From: Chamaecrista fasciculata
Taxonomy: Eukaryota; Streptophyta; Magnoliopsida; Fabales; Fabaceae
Assembly (NCBI GenBank): GCA_003254925.1
Contig: QANZ01038626.1
Location: 80,823 to 144,822 of the forward strand
Direction: 5' to 3'
Length of the DNA: 64,000 nucleotides
Shown here: in pieces, positions 23,540 through 36,882 of the stretch
Position numbering within the stretch: position 1 is the stretch's first letter
Layout of the letters: the number at the start of each line of letters is the position of its first letter
Position numbers and translations under genes: made by a program
The notes under the pieces: model-generated
The model's database searches: none
Seen by the model: the letters and a program-made list of their open reading frames with translations, nothing else
Told to the model about the DNA's origin: nothing

Positions 23540-24005
23540 AGTAACAGAATCAACAGAATCACTTGCAAATAATGCCACTTTCTGTTATATATATGGTTTT
23601 CCTTTTCACTTTTTGTTTTTCAAGTTTGGGTTTTTAGGATTTGGGAGGAAGAAGAAGATGATGATGATGAAGCTTATGAAGAAGAAAAGGGTATATTTTA
23701 TATGTATATATATATATATATGTGTGTGTGTAGTATTGATTGATTTGGATGTTTCTATCTTTCTTTGGTTGTGTTGGTGGAGCAACAAGGCCGGCTTGGA
23801 ACAAGTTGGAGTGTGATTTTTATAGTCTTTTGAGAGAGAGAGAGAAGGAAGAGAGAGAAAGTGACCCTAATGGCTTCTAGATAATGTGAGTTGGTGGGAA
23901 AGGTTAGACACACACAGAGAAAGAGGAGAGAGAGTGTGTGTGTGTGAGTGTATAGGTATATTAATATGATGATGGCTCTATTTCTCTCTCTCCCTTTCAT
24001 TGTTG
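23540..24005 (-). promoter_or_regulatory. Upstream region of the MYB4-like gene
   Basis: The 465 bp before the start codon hold an (AT)n/(GT)n microsatellite at about 23702-23730, GA-rich runs near 23830-23860 and a CT-rich tract at 23980-24000. On the minus strand ACCAAC cores occur at 23773-23778 and 23890-23895. Such cores are part of the AC-type sites bound by R2R3-MYBs. No single TATA box stands out from the AT repeats, so the transcription start is not assigned. Confidence 0.4.
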
Positions 24006-25901
24006 GATTCAATTTTAATATGTACTGTGTTACTTATCTTTAGTTACATAGTTACATTGATTTTTTTAACAAATTTTAAAGGTGAAAGTTGAGCTTCACC
24101 CACTCTAGCTGATTTTTTTTTTGTCTGTCTCCATGATTATTTGAATTTGATAGTACTGTACAAATTGCAACCCAGAAAAAGTTAAACAAATAAGATAGAT
24201 CTTATATATATAAAATTTATACAAAATCAATAATCAAAATATATAACTCATTTTCTAAAATATTATAATGATTAATGATTTACTAAATAATATAAATTCA
24301 GTATAAATTTAAAGATAAAAAAAATATAAAATCAATTTAAATTTAGATAAAATCATATATTTCAATTATTCAAAATTAGTTTATTAACTCAATATAAGTT
24401 TATGAATTAAATAATAAATTTTTTTGGTAAGAATAAATTTTCTTTTTTTATACTTTCGTTATTTGGCTTTTAGATCTTATTATTCGAAAGTAATTAATTT
24501 GGTTTAGAGCTTAGTGACACTCAATTTTCTTCACCTTTCCTTATATAAACATGTTAGATGAGTATCAAATCTAGAGTCTTTTTCACATATCTAATTTGAA
24601 TTATCAACACATATTTAACTTGAATTATCAACTAAATCACAACTCAGATTCTTTCACTCTTTTTCTTTAACATTATTACCTTTTCATAGAAATTCAAGTA
24701 ATTAATCTAAATATGTGTCAATAATATATTAGACAATAACATAAATCTTTTCGATATAGTCTTATTTAAGACATCCTCTCACACTAAATTTATTATAAAT
24801 AGTTTTTTTAAAAAATATATTAATTATATGATCTTAATTACAATAACTAAAATGATGAGTAGATAAATTTTATCCATATCTGCATCTAGATATTTTGAAT
24901 AAATAAATGACAGTTCTGTATCTTTTTTTTGTGGCCTGAGACAGTTCTGTATCTATTTATTCTAAAATTAAGAATTTCATCCTCATTTTGAGATAACATA
25001 TATATTAGGATAATTCATAAATAAATGAGATATGGTTTTAGAAGATATTAAGGATTAAGGATGGATGGGGTAACCTTCAGGTAGGTGTAAAGTAGGGTAT
25101 ACCAAAGTCTAAACAATTGTGTAAGGATGGCCAAGGCAAGACAAGATGTGATCTCTGTCCCCACACTTTTATTTTATTTTTTTATTTGTATTATTTTTTT
25201 TTAGTGTTCATCATAATAAAATAATTCTATGTCTTCAATCTTGACTTCATGATACACATATATATACTTGGTAAAATGTCAAGGTATATAGTTTTGGAAA
25301 CCACTAATTTTTAGTCGGGCATTTTTATATTTTATGGCTTTTAAAATCTTGTGTTCTACATTGCCTTTCAAATGAAATGTTCATAAAATTTTAAAATAAT
25401 TTAACCATCAAGAAAGTAATTAACATGATGATCCCTAAAAATAACTTTTAAAAATGATCTTGGGAGTTCAGTATATCTCTAAGTTGTTTTTTTTATATAT
25501 TAAGTTTTAAAAATAATATTTGATGTTTTAAATTTCAAAATAAAAAAAATAAAACAATGTCATCAAACATATATATATAAATATATTAAAAAAATAAAAA
25601 AATATTTTTAGAGATTAACATTAAAAAGGCCCTAGTATCTTTGTATAATTTTAATATTATTTTTTTTAGTGATTTTGAAATGTAATAGGTTTTAGAATTT
25701 TATAATACTTATGAGTAGAGTATACAATTATTTTAAAAATTTGACAAATTTTGTTTTATGATTTTATAATATAAAAATAAGAATATTTTTTTTATTTTTA
25801 AATATTTAATATATTTTAAAATTTAAGTGCTCTTTGAACATGCAAAACTTTTATATAGATGCTCACTAACTATTTACACTGTAGGAATGGAGGGGGCAAT
25901 A
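24006..25901. other. AT-rich intergenic DNA upstream of the MYB gene
   Basis: No gene, RNA or clear transposon recognised; many short poly(A/T) runs. Confidence 0.45.
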
Positions 25902-25910
25902 TATATTATA

Positions 25911-26318
25911 GGTCAAAGTACAAATTTGATCTCATATCTTTTATTCAGTTCTCAATTTAGTCTTATATATTTTTTGTTGCACTTTTGGTCTCATATCTTT
26001 GTAAAGGGTTCCAATTTGGTCCCATATCATGTGGTCAGGTTAGAGAATTCGTCCTATATCCTTGCAAAAGATTTTACCAGTAGTTCTATCCGAACTATAG
26101 ATATATGACCAATTCTGCACTTGACCCAAAAATATGAGGCCAATTTAGCACTTGACCCAAATATATAAAACGACTAAATCTGTAACAAAAAAAGATATGA
26201 GACCAAATTAGGACATAACCCAAAGATATGAGACTAAAAGTGCAATAATAAAATATGCATGACCAAATTGAGAATTGAGTAAAATTAAAGAAATGAGACC
26301 AAATTTATACTTTGACTT
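25911..26318. mobile_element. Foldback MULE-like MITE
   Basis: GGTCAAAGTACAAATTTGATC and GACCAAATTTATACTTTGACT bound 408 bp. Flanking 9-mers TATATTATA (25902-25910) and TATATTATT (26319-26327) differ at one base. Arms are built of repeated 'TTTGGTCTCATATCTTT' units. Confidence 0.8.
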
Positions 26319-26327
26319 ATATTATTA

Positions 26328-28656
26328 TAGTAGGTATTTTCTTTATTTTGGTACTATAGTAGGTATTGAAAATACACATACCCAATCCACTTGGTACTCA
26401 TTGATAATTGACTTTTAAAATGAAATGTAACATATGATCGAAACATTTATCCAATAAAGGAAAGCATATATGATATATCATTTATCCACACATGACACAG
26501 CTCTCTTTTTCCCCTCCCCCTAATTAACCAGAATATTATACCATCTGCATTTTCAAAAGTTTCTTTTATTTGCTCAATTATTTTCTTAAAATATGTTTGA
26601 ATGTATATATAGACACACACACACAATCTAGTCAAAGTTAAAAATAGGATAATATTATTGATTAATATTAGAAATCATAGATTTAATTATGAGTTCATAA
26701 TTAAAATTTTTGATCAAAATCAATATAATTATTGTAAAGATTTGTTCAAAAAAAAAAAACAAAACAATAGCACCCTTTTTATCATCAATATTTCAAGTTT
26801 TGATCAATTTTATCACTAGCTCTTATACTTTAATCAAATATTAACGACGGATTCTATGTAGTTAATGATACATAATATTAAATTGATAAAAAAAAAAATT
26901 CAAGTCCTATCTCAAATTAAAAATGACCCAAATGTAAAATAGTGGGGGCGAAATTGATGATAAAAAAATTTTAAAAGACAAAATTAAAAGTTGATGAAAT
27001 TTTTTTTTTAAAAAAAATTAAGTAAAGTTTCAAAACAGATGATAAGATGACCATAACAAAACAGGAATGAAAGGATAACATACCCTTTTACACTACATGA
27101 TAATGGTTTTTATATTCTCATTAATTACTTATTAGATCATATGCATAGTCCTTGGACTCGTTTATTCTTCTTGTGTAAATACACTATCATCATACTCTTC
27201 TTCTGAAAATATAATATTGAGATGAACAAATTAAAGTAAGAAAAAATTTACATAAATAATAAATATATATAGAGCAAGTTAGTTGTAGTGAGATTGATTG
27301 TAGGAAAGATAAATTGTATGTATGTCAGTAGTTTGGTGATTATTATGTGCAAATTAGATATGGTAATAGTAGTTGTGGCTCTCTATTCTAAGAGTGCAAT
27401 ATATATATATATATATATATAATGCATGAGTGAGAAAGAGAAAAAAAAGGGACAAGTTTCTAGAAGAGTTGGAGGTTGGGTTAAAGAGAAAGAAGGGATA
27501 TATGAGATGAGTGTGGTTGCAATTGTGGTTGTGGTTATATATTTGCTTTTGCTTCACCTTCCACTTCTCATTTTTCCTTTTTTCATTTGAATCCTTGTGG
27601 TTCAAGTTTGGACCATCCCCACCTTGCTAAAAAGGTTTCATTCACCTTTTTGTTGTTATCTCCTCTACTTCCTAATTTTTCATTTACTTTAATTTTAACA
27701 AGTTTCATTTTTTATTACTTTTATTTTTTTTTATTAATTTACCTTTTCTTTTAAGTGTATTTCTTATAATGTAATTTGTTTTTAATTGCTTCAATCTACT
27801 TTTTTTTTATATTTGGTAAAAAAGTACGATTATTAAAAAAATTAAGTCACTAAATTGATAAGATTAGTTCCACGTTAAAATAATACTTGGCTAATTTTAA
27901 AGTAAAATTCTTAGAAAGAAAATCTTATTACTAATTATTAGACTAGTGGCTATCTATCCATCATCATTCATATATCACCCCTACAAGCATGAATTATTCT
28001 CTCTCTGTTCTTCCCTCCAATATATGAATATCAAGTTAATGGATGGGAATTGGGATTGTAATTATAAGTTATATCTCCTAAAATTTTCAAATAACTATAT
28101 AATAACAAAATGAGTAAACATTTAAATTCATCCTTGAGTTATTTTTTAGTGCATAGATTAATAGATTAATTGGTTGGGATTGATTCAATTTAATCAAAAG
28201 TTTTATATTCGAGACTTAAGAATGCACTTAGGTAAATATATAGTATGAGAGTTTTGTCGTGGCCACACTTATAATTCAAATGACATTGGTCTACTACACA
28301 AAAAAAAATGACATTGGTCTTTATATATACTATTGAAATGAATAGATGAGGATATCCATAATTTATACATAAAAATAATTTTTAAACAATATACGAGAAT
28401 TCAGTCTTTACAAGCTTATTTTTATATTTTTTAATATATGGAAATCTAGAATTAATATACTTTATTCCTTTTATTCTTGTAAATTAATTTTAAAAAAATA
28501 ATTTTTAAAAAATTATATTACTTTTATAATTTTTAAAGATTAAAATATGTAAATTAATTTTTTAAATATTAAATTATTAATTATGTATATTTAAAAATTA
28601 AATTATATATATACACTATAATAATATAATAATACTTAAAAATATAAATAAAAAAG
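26328..28656. other. AT-rich intergenic DNA up to the assembly gap
   Basis: No gene supported. A weak inverted repeat (about 26755-27010) resembles the foldback family. An (AT)n run at 27400-27422 precedes a GA/TG-rich stretch (27430-27560) of unknown nature. Confidence 0.4.
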
Positions 28657-29276
28657 NNNNNNNNNNNNNNNNNNNNNNNNNNNNNNNNNNNNNNNNNNNN
28701 NNNNNNNNNNNNNNNNNNNNNNNNNNNNNNNNNNNNNNNNNNNNNNNNNNNNNNNNNNNNNNNNNNNNNNNNNNNNNNNNNNNNNNNNNNNNNNNNNNNN
28801 NNNNNNNNNNNNNNNNNNNNNNNNNNNNNNNNNNNNNNNNNNNNNNNNNNNNNNNNNNNNNNNNNNNNNNNNNNNNNNNNNNNNNNNNNNNNNNNNNNNN
28901 NNNNNNNNNNNNNNNNNNNNNNNNNNNNNNNNNNNNNNNNNNNNNNNNNNNNNNNNNNNNNNNNNNNNNNNNNNNNNNNNNNNNNNNNNNNNNNNNNNNN
29001 NNNNNNNNNNNNNNNNNNNNNNNNNNNNNNNNNNNNNNNNNNNNNNNNNNNNNNNNNNNNNNNNNNNNNNNNNNNNNNNNNNNNNNNNNNNNNNNNNNNN
29101 NNNNNNNNNNNNNNNNNNNNNNNNNNNNNNNNNNNNNNNNNNNNNNNNNNNNNNNNNNNNNNNNNNNNNNNNNNNNNNNNNNNNNNNNNNNNNNNNNNNN
29201 NNNNNNNNNNNNNNNNNNNNNNNNNNNNNNNNNNNNNNNNNNNNNNNNNNNNNNNNNNNNNNNNNNNNNNNNNNNN
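28657..29276. other. Assembly gap (620 N)
   Basis: Unbroken N from 28657 to 29276. Any reading frame across it is meaningless. The true length of the missing DNA is unknown. Confidence 0.99.
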
Positions 29277-29535
29277 CCGCCGCCGTTCACCATTTGGGGA
29301 GGAGATGGGATGGGAGTGAGAGGGGCAAATTAGGAATTGTACCATAATTCCCTAGGTAGACTTGAATTACATCAGAAATGTGAAGTAAAGAAAAATGGCC
29401 TATGTAATGTAAAACCCTTTACATTGTAATCCACTTTACATAGCTCAAATTACCATACCAAACACATGAAAATCTTGGAATCCGTGCCCTTTTACATTGT
29501 AAATCCCATTTACATTGTACCAAACGGACCCTTAG
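29277..29535. mobile_element. Right end of a MITE cut by the gap
   Basis: Next to the gap, ATTTACATTGTACCAAACGG ends in ACCCTTA, with repeated ACATTGTAA motifs inside. On the other strand it reads AAGGGTCCGTTTGGTAC, the end type of PIF/Harbinger-like MITEs. The other end must lie in the gap. Confidence 0.5.
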
Positions 29536-29759
29536 GGTGTTTGATAATATTTGTGAATTAAAGAAATATATGAAATCAATATTGCTAAATATTAAAAGTT
29601 GAATGAAATAGTGATAAATTAAATTTTGAATAGATGTGAGTATTATTATTAAATATTTCATATTTATTTGAAATTAATGAATTATTAGAAAATTACATAT
29701 CTTTAGGCCAAAAAAAGAAAATAGAAAATTACATATCATACTTGTATAATATATTAATG

Positions 29760-30160
29760 GATGATGATGCAATTACCTAAGGTAGAAAGGACTCCGAAAA
29801 TCGGGCAAAATTGAAGAAAAGGCACGGTGGAGTGGAGTCTAATCAACTATAATATCAAAGTCAATAAGTGTTTGAAAGGGAGAGAGAGAGAATGAGAGAA
29901 CGTACCTTAGAATAGGAGAAGTTGACTTTTATATGTCAGGGTTTGATATGATAAACAGAGATATGAGGCAGTTAAATCTCTTAGAGTAGTTAAAACTAAC
30001 TAAGCCATTAGGGGATCTCATATCATTAGTTCCATAATACTCGTCATTAGGGAGGGCTTGTCGATTCTGTTGGCGATTAGTGCCGGGGATTCTACTTTGG
30101 CCTCCTCTTAACATGGTTCGGTCACAGTTGGAAAGTCATGGAGAGGGAGTCCTACTTATT
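29760..30160 (-). mobile_element. LTR/leader-like remnant of a Tat-type retroelement
   Basis: GA run at 29880-29890 followed, on the minus strand, by TTCTAAGGTACG (about 29903-29914), matching the leader of the element at 6240-6620. A G-rich patch at 30050-30110 also looks retroelement-derived. It lies upstream of the decayed ORF at 31490 and may belong to the same insertion. The stretch 30160-31490 holds no convincing gene. Confidence 0.4.
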
Positions 30161-31489
30161 TTTTTTTTTGTTAGAAAATGCATTACACAAACCAGACAAG
30201 CTGGAGAGAACATCAGGAGTACAAGTAGGCTAAGTGAAATTCACTCCAAACACAGGCGTACGCTCCCTGACAGACAAAGAGATCTGTAGATCATACAACA
30301 AAACTCATTCTAAGCTAGATCTAGTCTCACTAAGCAAAGAAAACATACAGCTCAACCCCAAGCAACACACGAGGGGAGAAAAATATAACAAATCATCACT
30401 AGATCATACTATAATGGAGACGAAGAAATAACTAGCAAAATCAAATCTAAAATACAGAGTGGACTCAAACCAAACATGAGAGAATTCTGCCGTGGATGGC
30501 TCTACAACCACAAACCACCGCCTCTTTGTGTTCAGATTCTCCACCTACTTTGTTTATCTTCACTGATTTTGCCGAAACTTGCAATCTTCTTCGTCAATTG
30601 CTTTTTGAAACTTTTTGAAAAGGATCTGGATTGTAAATCTGAAATATTTTATTGTTAAAGGATCTTGAAATCTCCTATGTGATTGGGCTTATAAAATATT
30701 TTATTGCTTTTCTAGTAAAGGATCTGGCTTTTAAGACAAAATATCTCTCACTATTTGAGAGATGACCTCCTTTACCAAAAAAGGGAGAGAGCTCCTACAC
30801 AGAGAAGAAGAAAAACAAAGGAAAACGGAAAAAGAAAGAAGGAAAATGGGGGAGGGGTTGCCTTCTCCAAAGAGGGGCTTCAGAGAATAGCTGTAAGTAT
30901 AAGCCCAATCATAAATCTAGTAGAAAGACTCTTAAAATTTTGGCCACACGTTTACCTTGATCTCAGCCCATCCCTACCGTGGAAATTCAAATTACAAATT
31001 GTGGGTCGTTGGATGCAACTAACACTTGAGTTTCTCCCTTTGCCTAGGGAAGCGAGAGTTCTTGATGATCGTGGGTGACATGACACACTCAAAGTGGTCA
31101 AACCGTGCGATGATGGGATGGTGGAGTGAATGAGTGGTTTTTTCTTCCTCCTTTTGCACTTTGACTTCTTCACTTACACACTAAGGAAAAAGATTTTCAG
31201 AACGTGAAGAAATTTTACCCCTATGCTTTGTTCTAACTTTCCCAGCAAGTTCACTCAGGCGGGTGAGACTTTTTCGCATTGTTGCCTCATTCGCATGTAT
31301 TTGTTCAGTTTCTATTTGTGAGCATTCTAACACATTCTCTTTTCTTCTTTCCTGTTAGTTCATCTTCAAATTACTCTCTAAGTTCGTTATATGCTTACTC
31401 TGTTTCGCAATCTACATCATGTCAGGTATCATCCTTTGCCATTGTTCTCCTTTCTTTTATTGTTGTTGGTGAATATGGTTAGAGAAGCA

Positions 31490-32350
31490 TCTAGTTTCCA
31501 CCGGGGGAATGGCGAAGGTCTTTAGGCTCGGGTGTACCATGAGTCAGAAGATGAGGTGGATGAGGGGCCTACGTTGGATACGAGGTTGCAAAGCCAAGGT
31601 TTTGCCCCTCTAGCAATCAAGGAATGCCCAGGTAGCCTAGGGTCATAGGGAATATTCATTAATCCCCATCCAGGGGCTAAGTTATGGGGGTCTTACCATA
31701 GGTATCTTAGGGATTCCATTATTGGCCATCACAAGGAAGTTAAGTGGAATGATCCTAGGTTTTGGGATCGTCTTGACCCCCATTGTACCTAGGCCGATGA
31801 GGTGAGGACGAAGAGTCCCTTCTTGTTTGTGCATAGATGATTCAATCTATCCATGATAGGAACTTCTCAGAGGAACAAGGGGTCCTCTTTAATGTAGTTA
31901 TTCTTTAGAGATGAGGAGCTTTGTACACAGATCTGGCCCGTTTTGCCGTGTATGAATACACTTTTACTAAGCTTAGGATACAATTTCCTTTTATTGCTTT
32001 TGAGATAGGGATATTAAATTGTCTTAATGTTTGCCTTGCTCAACTTCAATATAATGCTTGGTTGTATATCAAGGGCTTCCAGGTAGCTTGTAAGCGTTTA
32101 GGATTTACTCCCAACGTAGAGCTTTTCTTTTATCACTTTTGTGCTCAGTGCCAGATTGAGGGGAATTGGGTACATAAAACTGGTCTCCCAAATAATCCAA
32201 AACACTAGGTAGATTGGTTTTTCTGTATCACGCCGATCAAGGGGGTTCATCCCTGGTGGTTGATGAGGTAACCAAACTGTCGACCTCGGTTCCCTCTGTC
32301 TTAGAGTGTGCGGGTTACATGCTTTACTACTCCTAATCGGAACACTCTGA
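31490..32350 (+). pseudogene. Decayed second copy of the PF04195-like retroelement ORF
   Basis: The piece at 31921-32208 stays open for 95 codons. It aligns by eye with the antisense gene at 7408: EYTFTKLRIQFPFIAFEIGI against EYVLQNVGIRFPFSDFEMEV, then LAQLQYNAW against PAQLHPNSW, and GNWVH against GGWVS. The order and spacing of conserved blocks are the same. Many stops interrupt the flanks (for example near 31690-31910 and after 32208), so it is a pseudogene. Identity is low, so it comes from a different Tat family or an old insertion. No pol fragment was seen beside it. Confidence 0.75.
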
Positions 32351-33950
32351 TGGCAGAGGAAATTAAAGAGTATGGATGATAGAGCATCTTAAAAATACAG
32401 AGCTTAACATTTCAAAGTTGGAGGGTGGGAGTTGTGATTTCCAACCATCGTTATTTTCCTTTTATATGTTTGCCAAGTTTTATTCTTAACTTCTATACGC
32501 TATTGTCTTTTGTTATTTGTGCAAAATTTGATCTAGAACAAGAAAACTTGGAGGGAAGGAGGAGCAAGAAGAAGGCACGCCAAATTTCTGGTAGTCAATT
32601 GGTTAGGAGATCCTTTGGTCCAAACCCCAAGGTCGCTACTTCAAAGATCAAGGCTAAGCTAGTGTTACTAAAGCTAAGTTGGTGGACGCACGAGCGCCTA
32701 GGCACTCAAATGGGCACCTAGATGAGTAGAATAACCATTCTTCCCAAATTTCTTTGTTTCTGCCTCGAATTGTTTCATGCGACGAACTGCAAACCTTTCA
32801 ACATCTTCTCGACTTTTCGAGCAACAATTCAAGGTCTTGAAACATAAAATTCTCAATAAAATGAGAGCTTGAAATCACCAATTAACTTGAACAACACAAA
32901 AGAAATAAACAAAACAAAATAATGAAAACTCTAATCTCAAAACTAAACAACACTAACTAGCAAAATACAAAATAGTTACTAACTAAGTTTCATTAACAAC
33001 TAAAACATGAATTACAATCCCAAAGTGACCTGAGAATGGATATAAATAACTCTAAATTCTTGGAGTTATCATTAAACAGTAAGGTTCAAGATATTGTGAA
33101 TATAACTATTCTCATTATAAAACACTTCCACTGTAAAGAAGTGCTTGACGAGAATTGAGTTCAGATTTATCAAAACAAAACCCTAAAAATCGAACAAACA
33201 ATTAAAGAAAGTAAAAACTAAAGTAAATTACAAAGACTAACCCCTTATTTTTTTTTCTATTTGTTTCTTCTCTACTTATCTTATAAAATATTTCTAAAAA
33301 ATACTAGTGAAATAATAATAATAATAATAATAATAAAAAGACACACGTTGAATAGCCCACCTCCCCCAATCAAACCCTAAAAATTATAAGCGATAATAGA
33401 GCCTTAGCCAACCAAAAATGGAGAAGCAACCAAATGCCCTTCACCTTCATTAGGGTTGCATACCTAATACAGACAATCCCACATGGCCAATTCACTCAAA
33501 CTTGATTTTACTTGACAAAATTAATAAATAATAATAAGTACAACCAAAAAAACCTAAAGAAGGAAATGAAAAGCTAGCTTAGGGATCACTATCAAAAAAA
33601 AAAAGAAGAAGAAAAAAAAGCTAAGGGATCACCAATCTAGTGTTTTAGCGTACAAATGAATAAATACATAACATACATATGCAAATGCAATTACATGATT
33701 AATTGTATGGTGGTGAAAGCCAGCACAGCAACACAAGTATGTCATGTGCTTAGGTACACTCGTGGGATGCCTATGCCCTATAATCCTATAAGGCTGCCCT
33801 AAGACTAACAACACACCAACCCTTTACCTACCTCTTTGGCTGTCTTCCACATGTGCCTCTCTCTGCCCTCAACCTTACCACTACGTCTGTTTCAATCACA
33901 CATTTACTGAGGATTAATATATATATGGTCAAAACTTCATTTCCATCCTC
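32351..33950. other. Retroelement tail and AT-rich intergenic DNA
   Basis: From 32520 to 32720 a Lys/Arg-rich frame (SKKKARQ) may be the low-complexity tail of the decayed ORF. The rest is A-rich, with an (ATA)n run at 33311-33337. I see no gene here. Confidence 0.4.
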
Positions 33951-33954
33951 AAAA

Positions 33955-34465
33955 TATAGGATAAATCTTTTTTGGTCCTCAACCTTTTTTTATCTTCAAA
34001 TTTTTCTCTTTTATTTAATTGTTAATTCAAAATATAATTATGTCTGATTTATACAATTATCTCTCAAGTGTATTCTAATAAAAATTTTGAATTAACGATT
34101 AAGAATGACGGTTAATAAAAGACGAAAATTTGACCTTACCGATGAAATTTATTAACTTATTTAAGTCATGGGTGTCCCCCACCTATCCGTGTAACAGTTT
34201 AAGCGAATTCTAATCCCATTCAGACCTCAGAGATGAAAATGGTCAGAGCTCTCCTAACAATGTTAACTCTAGGGATCAAATTTAGGTTCTCTCTATAAGA
34301 TGTAGCTCGCCTAGCCGCTACACCAAGCACTTGTTAGTATTGTCATCTATTTTAATAGCAGAATAAATGATAAAGTTTAAATACTATAACTAAAAAAGAA
34401 TTGAGAATCAAAATAAATATTACCCTATAATCCGAGGAACAAAAAAGATTTTGACCCTTTTATAG
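33955..34465. repeat. Degenerate foldback element
   Basis: ATAAATCTTTTTTGGTCCTC at one end pairs with GAGGAACAAAAAAGATTTTG at the other. The interior includes a 180-bp segment (34170-34350) unlike the arms. No TSD assigned. Confidence 0.5.
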
Positions 34466-35109
34466 AGGTTTGGTAAAATTATTGAATACACACTTTTTTA
34501 TTTCTTTATTTCTTAAGTCCCTTTTATAGGGGTTTGGTAAAATTATTGAGTATTGGCACAAACAAACCAACACATCATCTCTTTCAACCTATGTCTCACC
34601 TTGTTTCTCTTTATTAATTCTGCATTATTTCCTAGCTAACCCTAATTCTTTCTTTTTCTGTTTTAATTACTCATGACAGATTGTCCATTAACCTGCAGAT
34701 AATAGGGATCTGCAAGAAATTTCAGTCCCTCATGTTGTGTTGCTAGAGTCAGAGAAAAAAAGAAAAAAAAGAAAGACCATCTCTGTAACTCCACTTGCTT
34801 GTGTTGTGGAATCTTGAAATATGACAACTTTTCATATTTAGGGACAAGGGGATTAGTTTAGGTTAGTAATCTGCAAAATAAGCACGTTCTCTAGTGTTTG
34901 TCCAGATTCTACACACTGATATGATGTCTTAAAAGAAAACAATAAGTAGTTGAGGAATAATTTGATCCTTAAATTATTGGAGTTATTTAATACGTGAGGT
35001 TTTCTTTTTTCTTAAAATAAAAAATAGCAAACTGGTTACGTGTACATGTAGACAATTTTTTCATGTCAGTCTGAAAAGGTCAAAGGAATTTCTGTGTAAA
35101 GAGCTCGTT

Positions 35110-36195
35110 GTTTTTTTAAAAGTAAAATAATAATTTAGTCCTTGAAATATTGAAATACATAATTTAGTCCTTAGAAACTTCAAATGATATACTTTTTAGT
35201 CTTTTAAAGAACTAAATGATTTACTCTTTTGTCAATAAAAATGATTAAGAACTATACTTTTTGGATTTTTCAGAGACTAAATTGTGTACCTTTCAGGGAT
35301 CGTGTTGTCAACTTGGTGATCTTTCAGAGATCGAGTTGTCAATTTGATAATCTTTCATGGACTGAATTGTTAGTTTACACTTTTTGAAAACTCTTGAAAA
35401 AAACTTCAGTCAAATGTTCAAATTGATCCGATATCTTTCTTTCAAAGTTTATTTCAATCCTTTATATTTTAGAATGTTCAAATCGATCTTCGATGTTTCT
35501 AAAGTGATTTACTTTGGTCCCAAGCTACTTATTATACTTATATCTCTCTTGTTTGAAGTTTGAATGTGACGAGTTTAGAGTTACCAGTTGATTTTGACGA
35601 GTACTTCTTTATCTAGTTGGGTCGTTAGCAAATAAGGTCAAATCTAGTCTAAAAAGTGTGTTGCTCATTTCATGGTCAAACAAACGCAATTGGTCATATC
35701 TCTCTCGTTTCAAATCTGAAAGCAACGAGTTGCTATTGGCGATTTTTTTTCTACCCAGTTGGGACTATTGACAAATGAGGTTTGATCAGGTTCGAAAATG
35801 AATTTGAAGCCAATCTTTTATAATTTTTTGTTTTCGTCTCAAACCCACTTTTGAGTTTGATTTGACCTTATTTGTTGATGGTCCCAACTAGACATAAAAA
35901 AGGTTCGTCAAGAGTAACATGTGACTTTGAACTCATCGAATTTGAACTTTAATTTAAATGATAGATATATGACCAACCTCGTTTATTTGATAGTGAAATG
36001 AATAGTACTCTTTTTGGACTTGATTTGACTTTGTTCACTGACATCCCAACTGGATAAAGAAGTGATTGTTATCAACAACACATAACTCTGACTCGTCGTA
36101 CTCTATAGGATCAATTTAAATATTCTAAAAGATAAACCACAAAGTGAATTTTTAGGGAAAGATTTAAGATCAATTTGAACATTCAATCTAAAATT
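35110..36195. repeat. Two adjacent degenerate foldback elements
   Basis: The first (about 35110-35400) pairs TTTAGTCCTTGAAATATTG-type blocks with their complement. The second (about 35410-36195) has AAATGTTCAAATTGATCC and GATCAATTTGAACATTC near its ends and repeated GACGAGTT/AACTCGTC-like motifs inside. TSDs were not resolved. Confidence 0.5.
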
Positions 36196-36882
36196 TGAAA
36201 AAAAAAATACTGTTTTTTTTTTTTTTTTGTGTTTGCAAAATTCCCGGTCCAACACTTATTGCATTGCCAACCTAAACTTGAATTGATTAAATTAAATATG
36301 TGTAGCAAATGGATGCTCCTCATCTTCACCAAGATTTTGAATGCTTCTTTGACTATTGGTAGTAAATGCGTACCATAAAAGTGGATGCAATTATCAGGGC
36401 TCAACAGTCAGTAGTCAGTATTTTAGCCCCTAGTACGCATTTAAATCTTGTCTCATAAGAGTTCACCAGATTTGGCTATTTGCCTATGGTTTGAAAATCA
36501 CTGTATTCCTACTTAAATGAATTTTTCTGAAGCAAATCAGAGAGCTGATATAACTGGAAGAAATTGTATTTCAATATTCGAATGTTTGCTTTCAAATGGA
36601 GTAATCAAACACTCTTGCATCATTCATTCCTATTGGTTCTAACAAGTAGTATATATGGAGTTAATTACTTAAAACTGAAAGCATTGGGTCATATACATTC
36701 ACATAAGTACAAAGAGCAATTTGGATCCTCTGAAATACTTTACAGGTAAAGTGCTGAGAGAAATAGAAATAAGATAGAGAGAAAAAATGTCGGTGAGCTC
36801 TCAGCATTATACCTATAGTGCATTCTAGAAAATCCAAATTGTACAGAGAGCGTCCGAAAGAGTTCAAAATATGCCATGATGT

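Noticed and set aside
28581-29345. Minus-strand ORFs of 254 and 225 codons
   Set aside because: They run through the N gap; nearly all residues are unknown.
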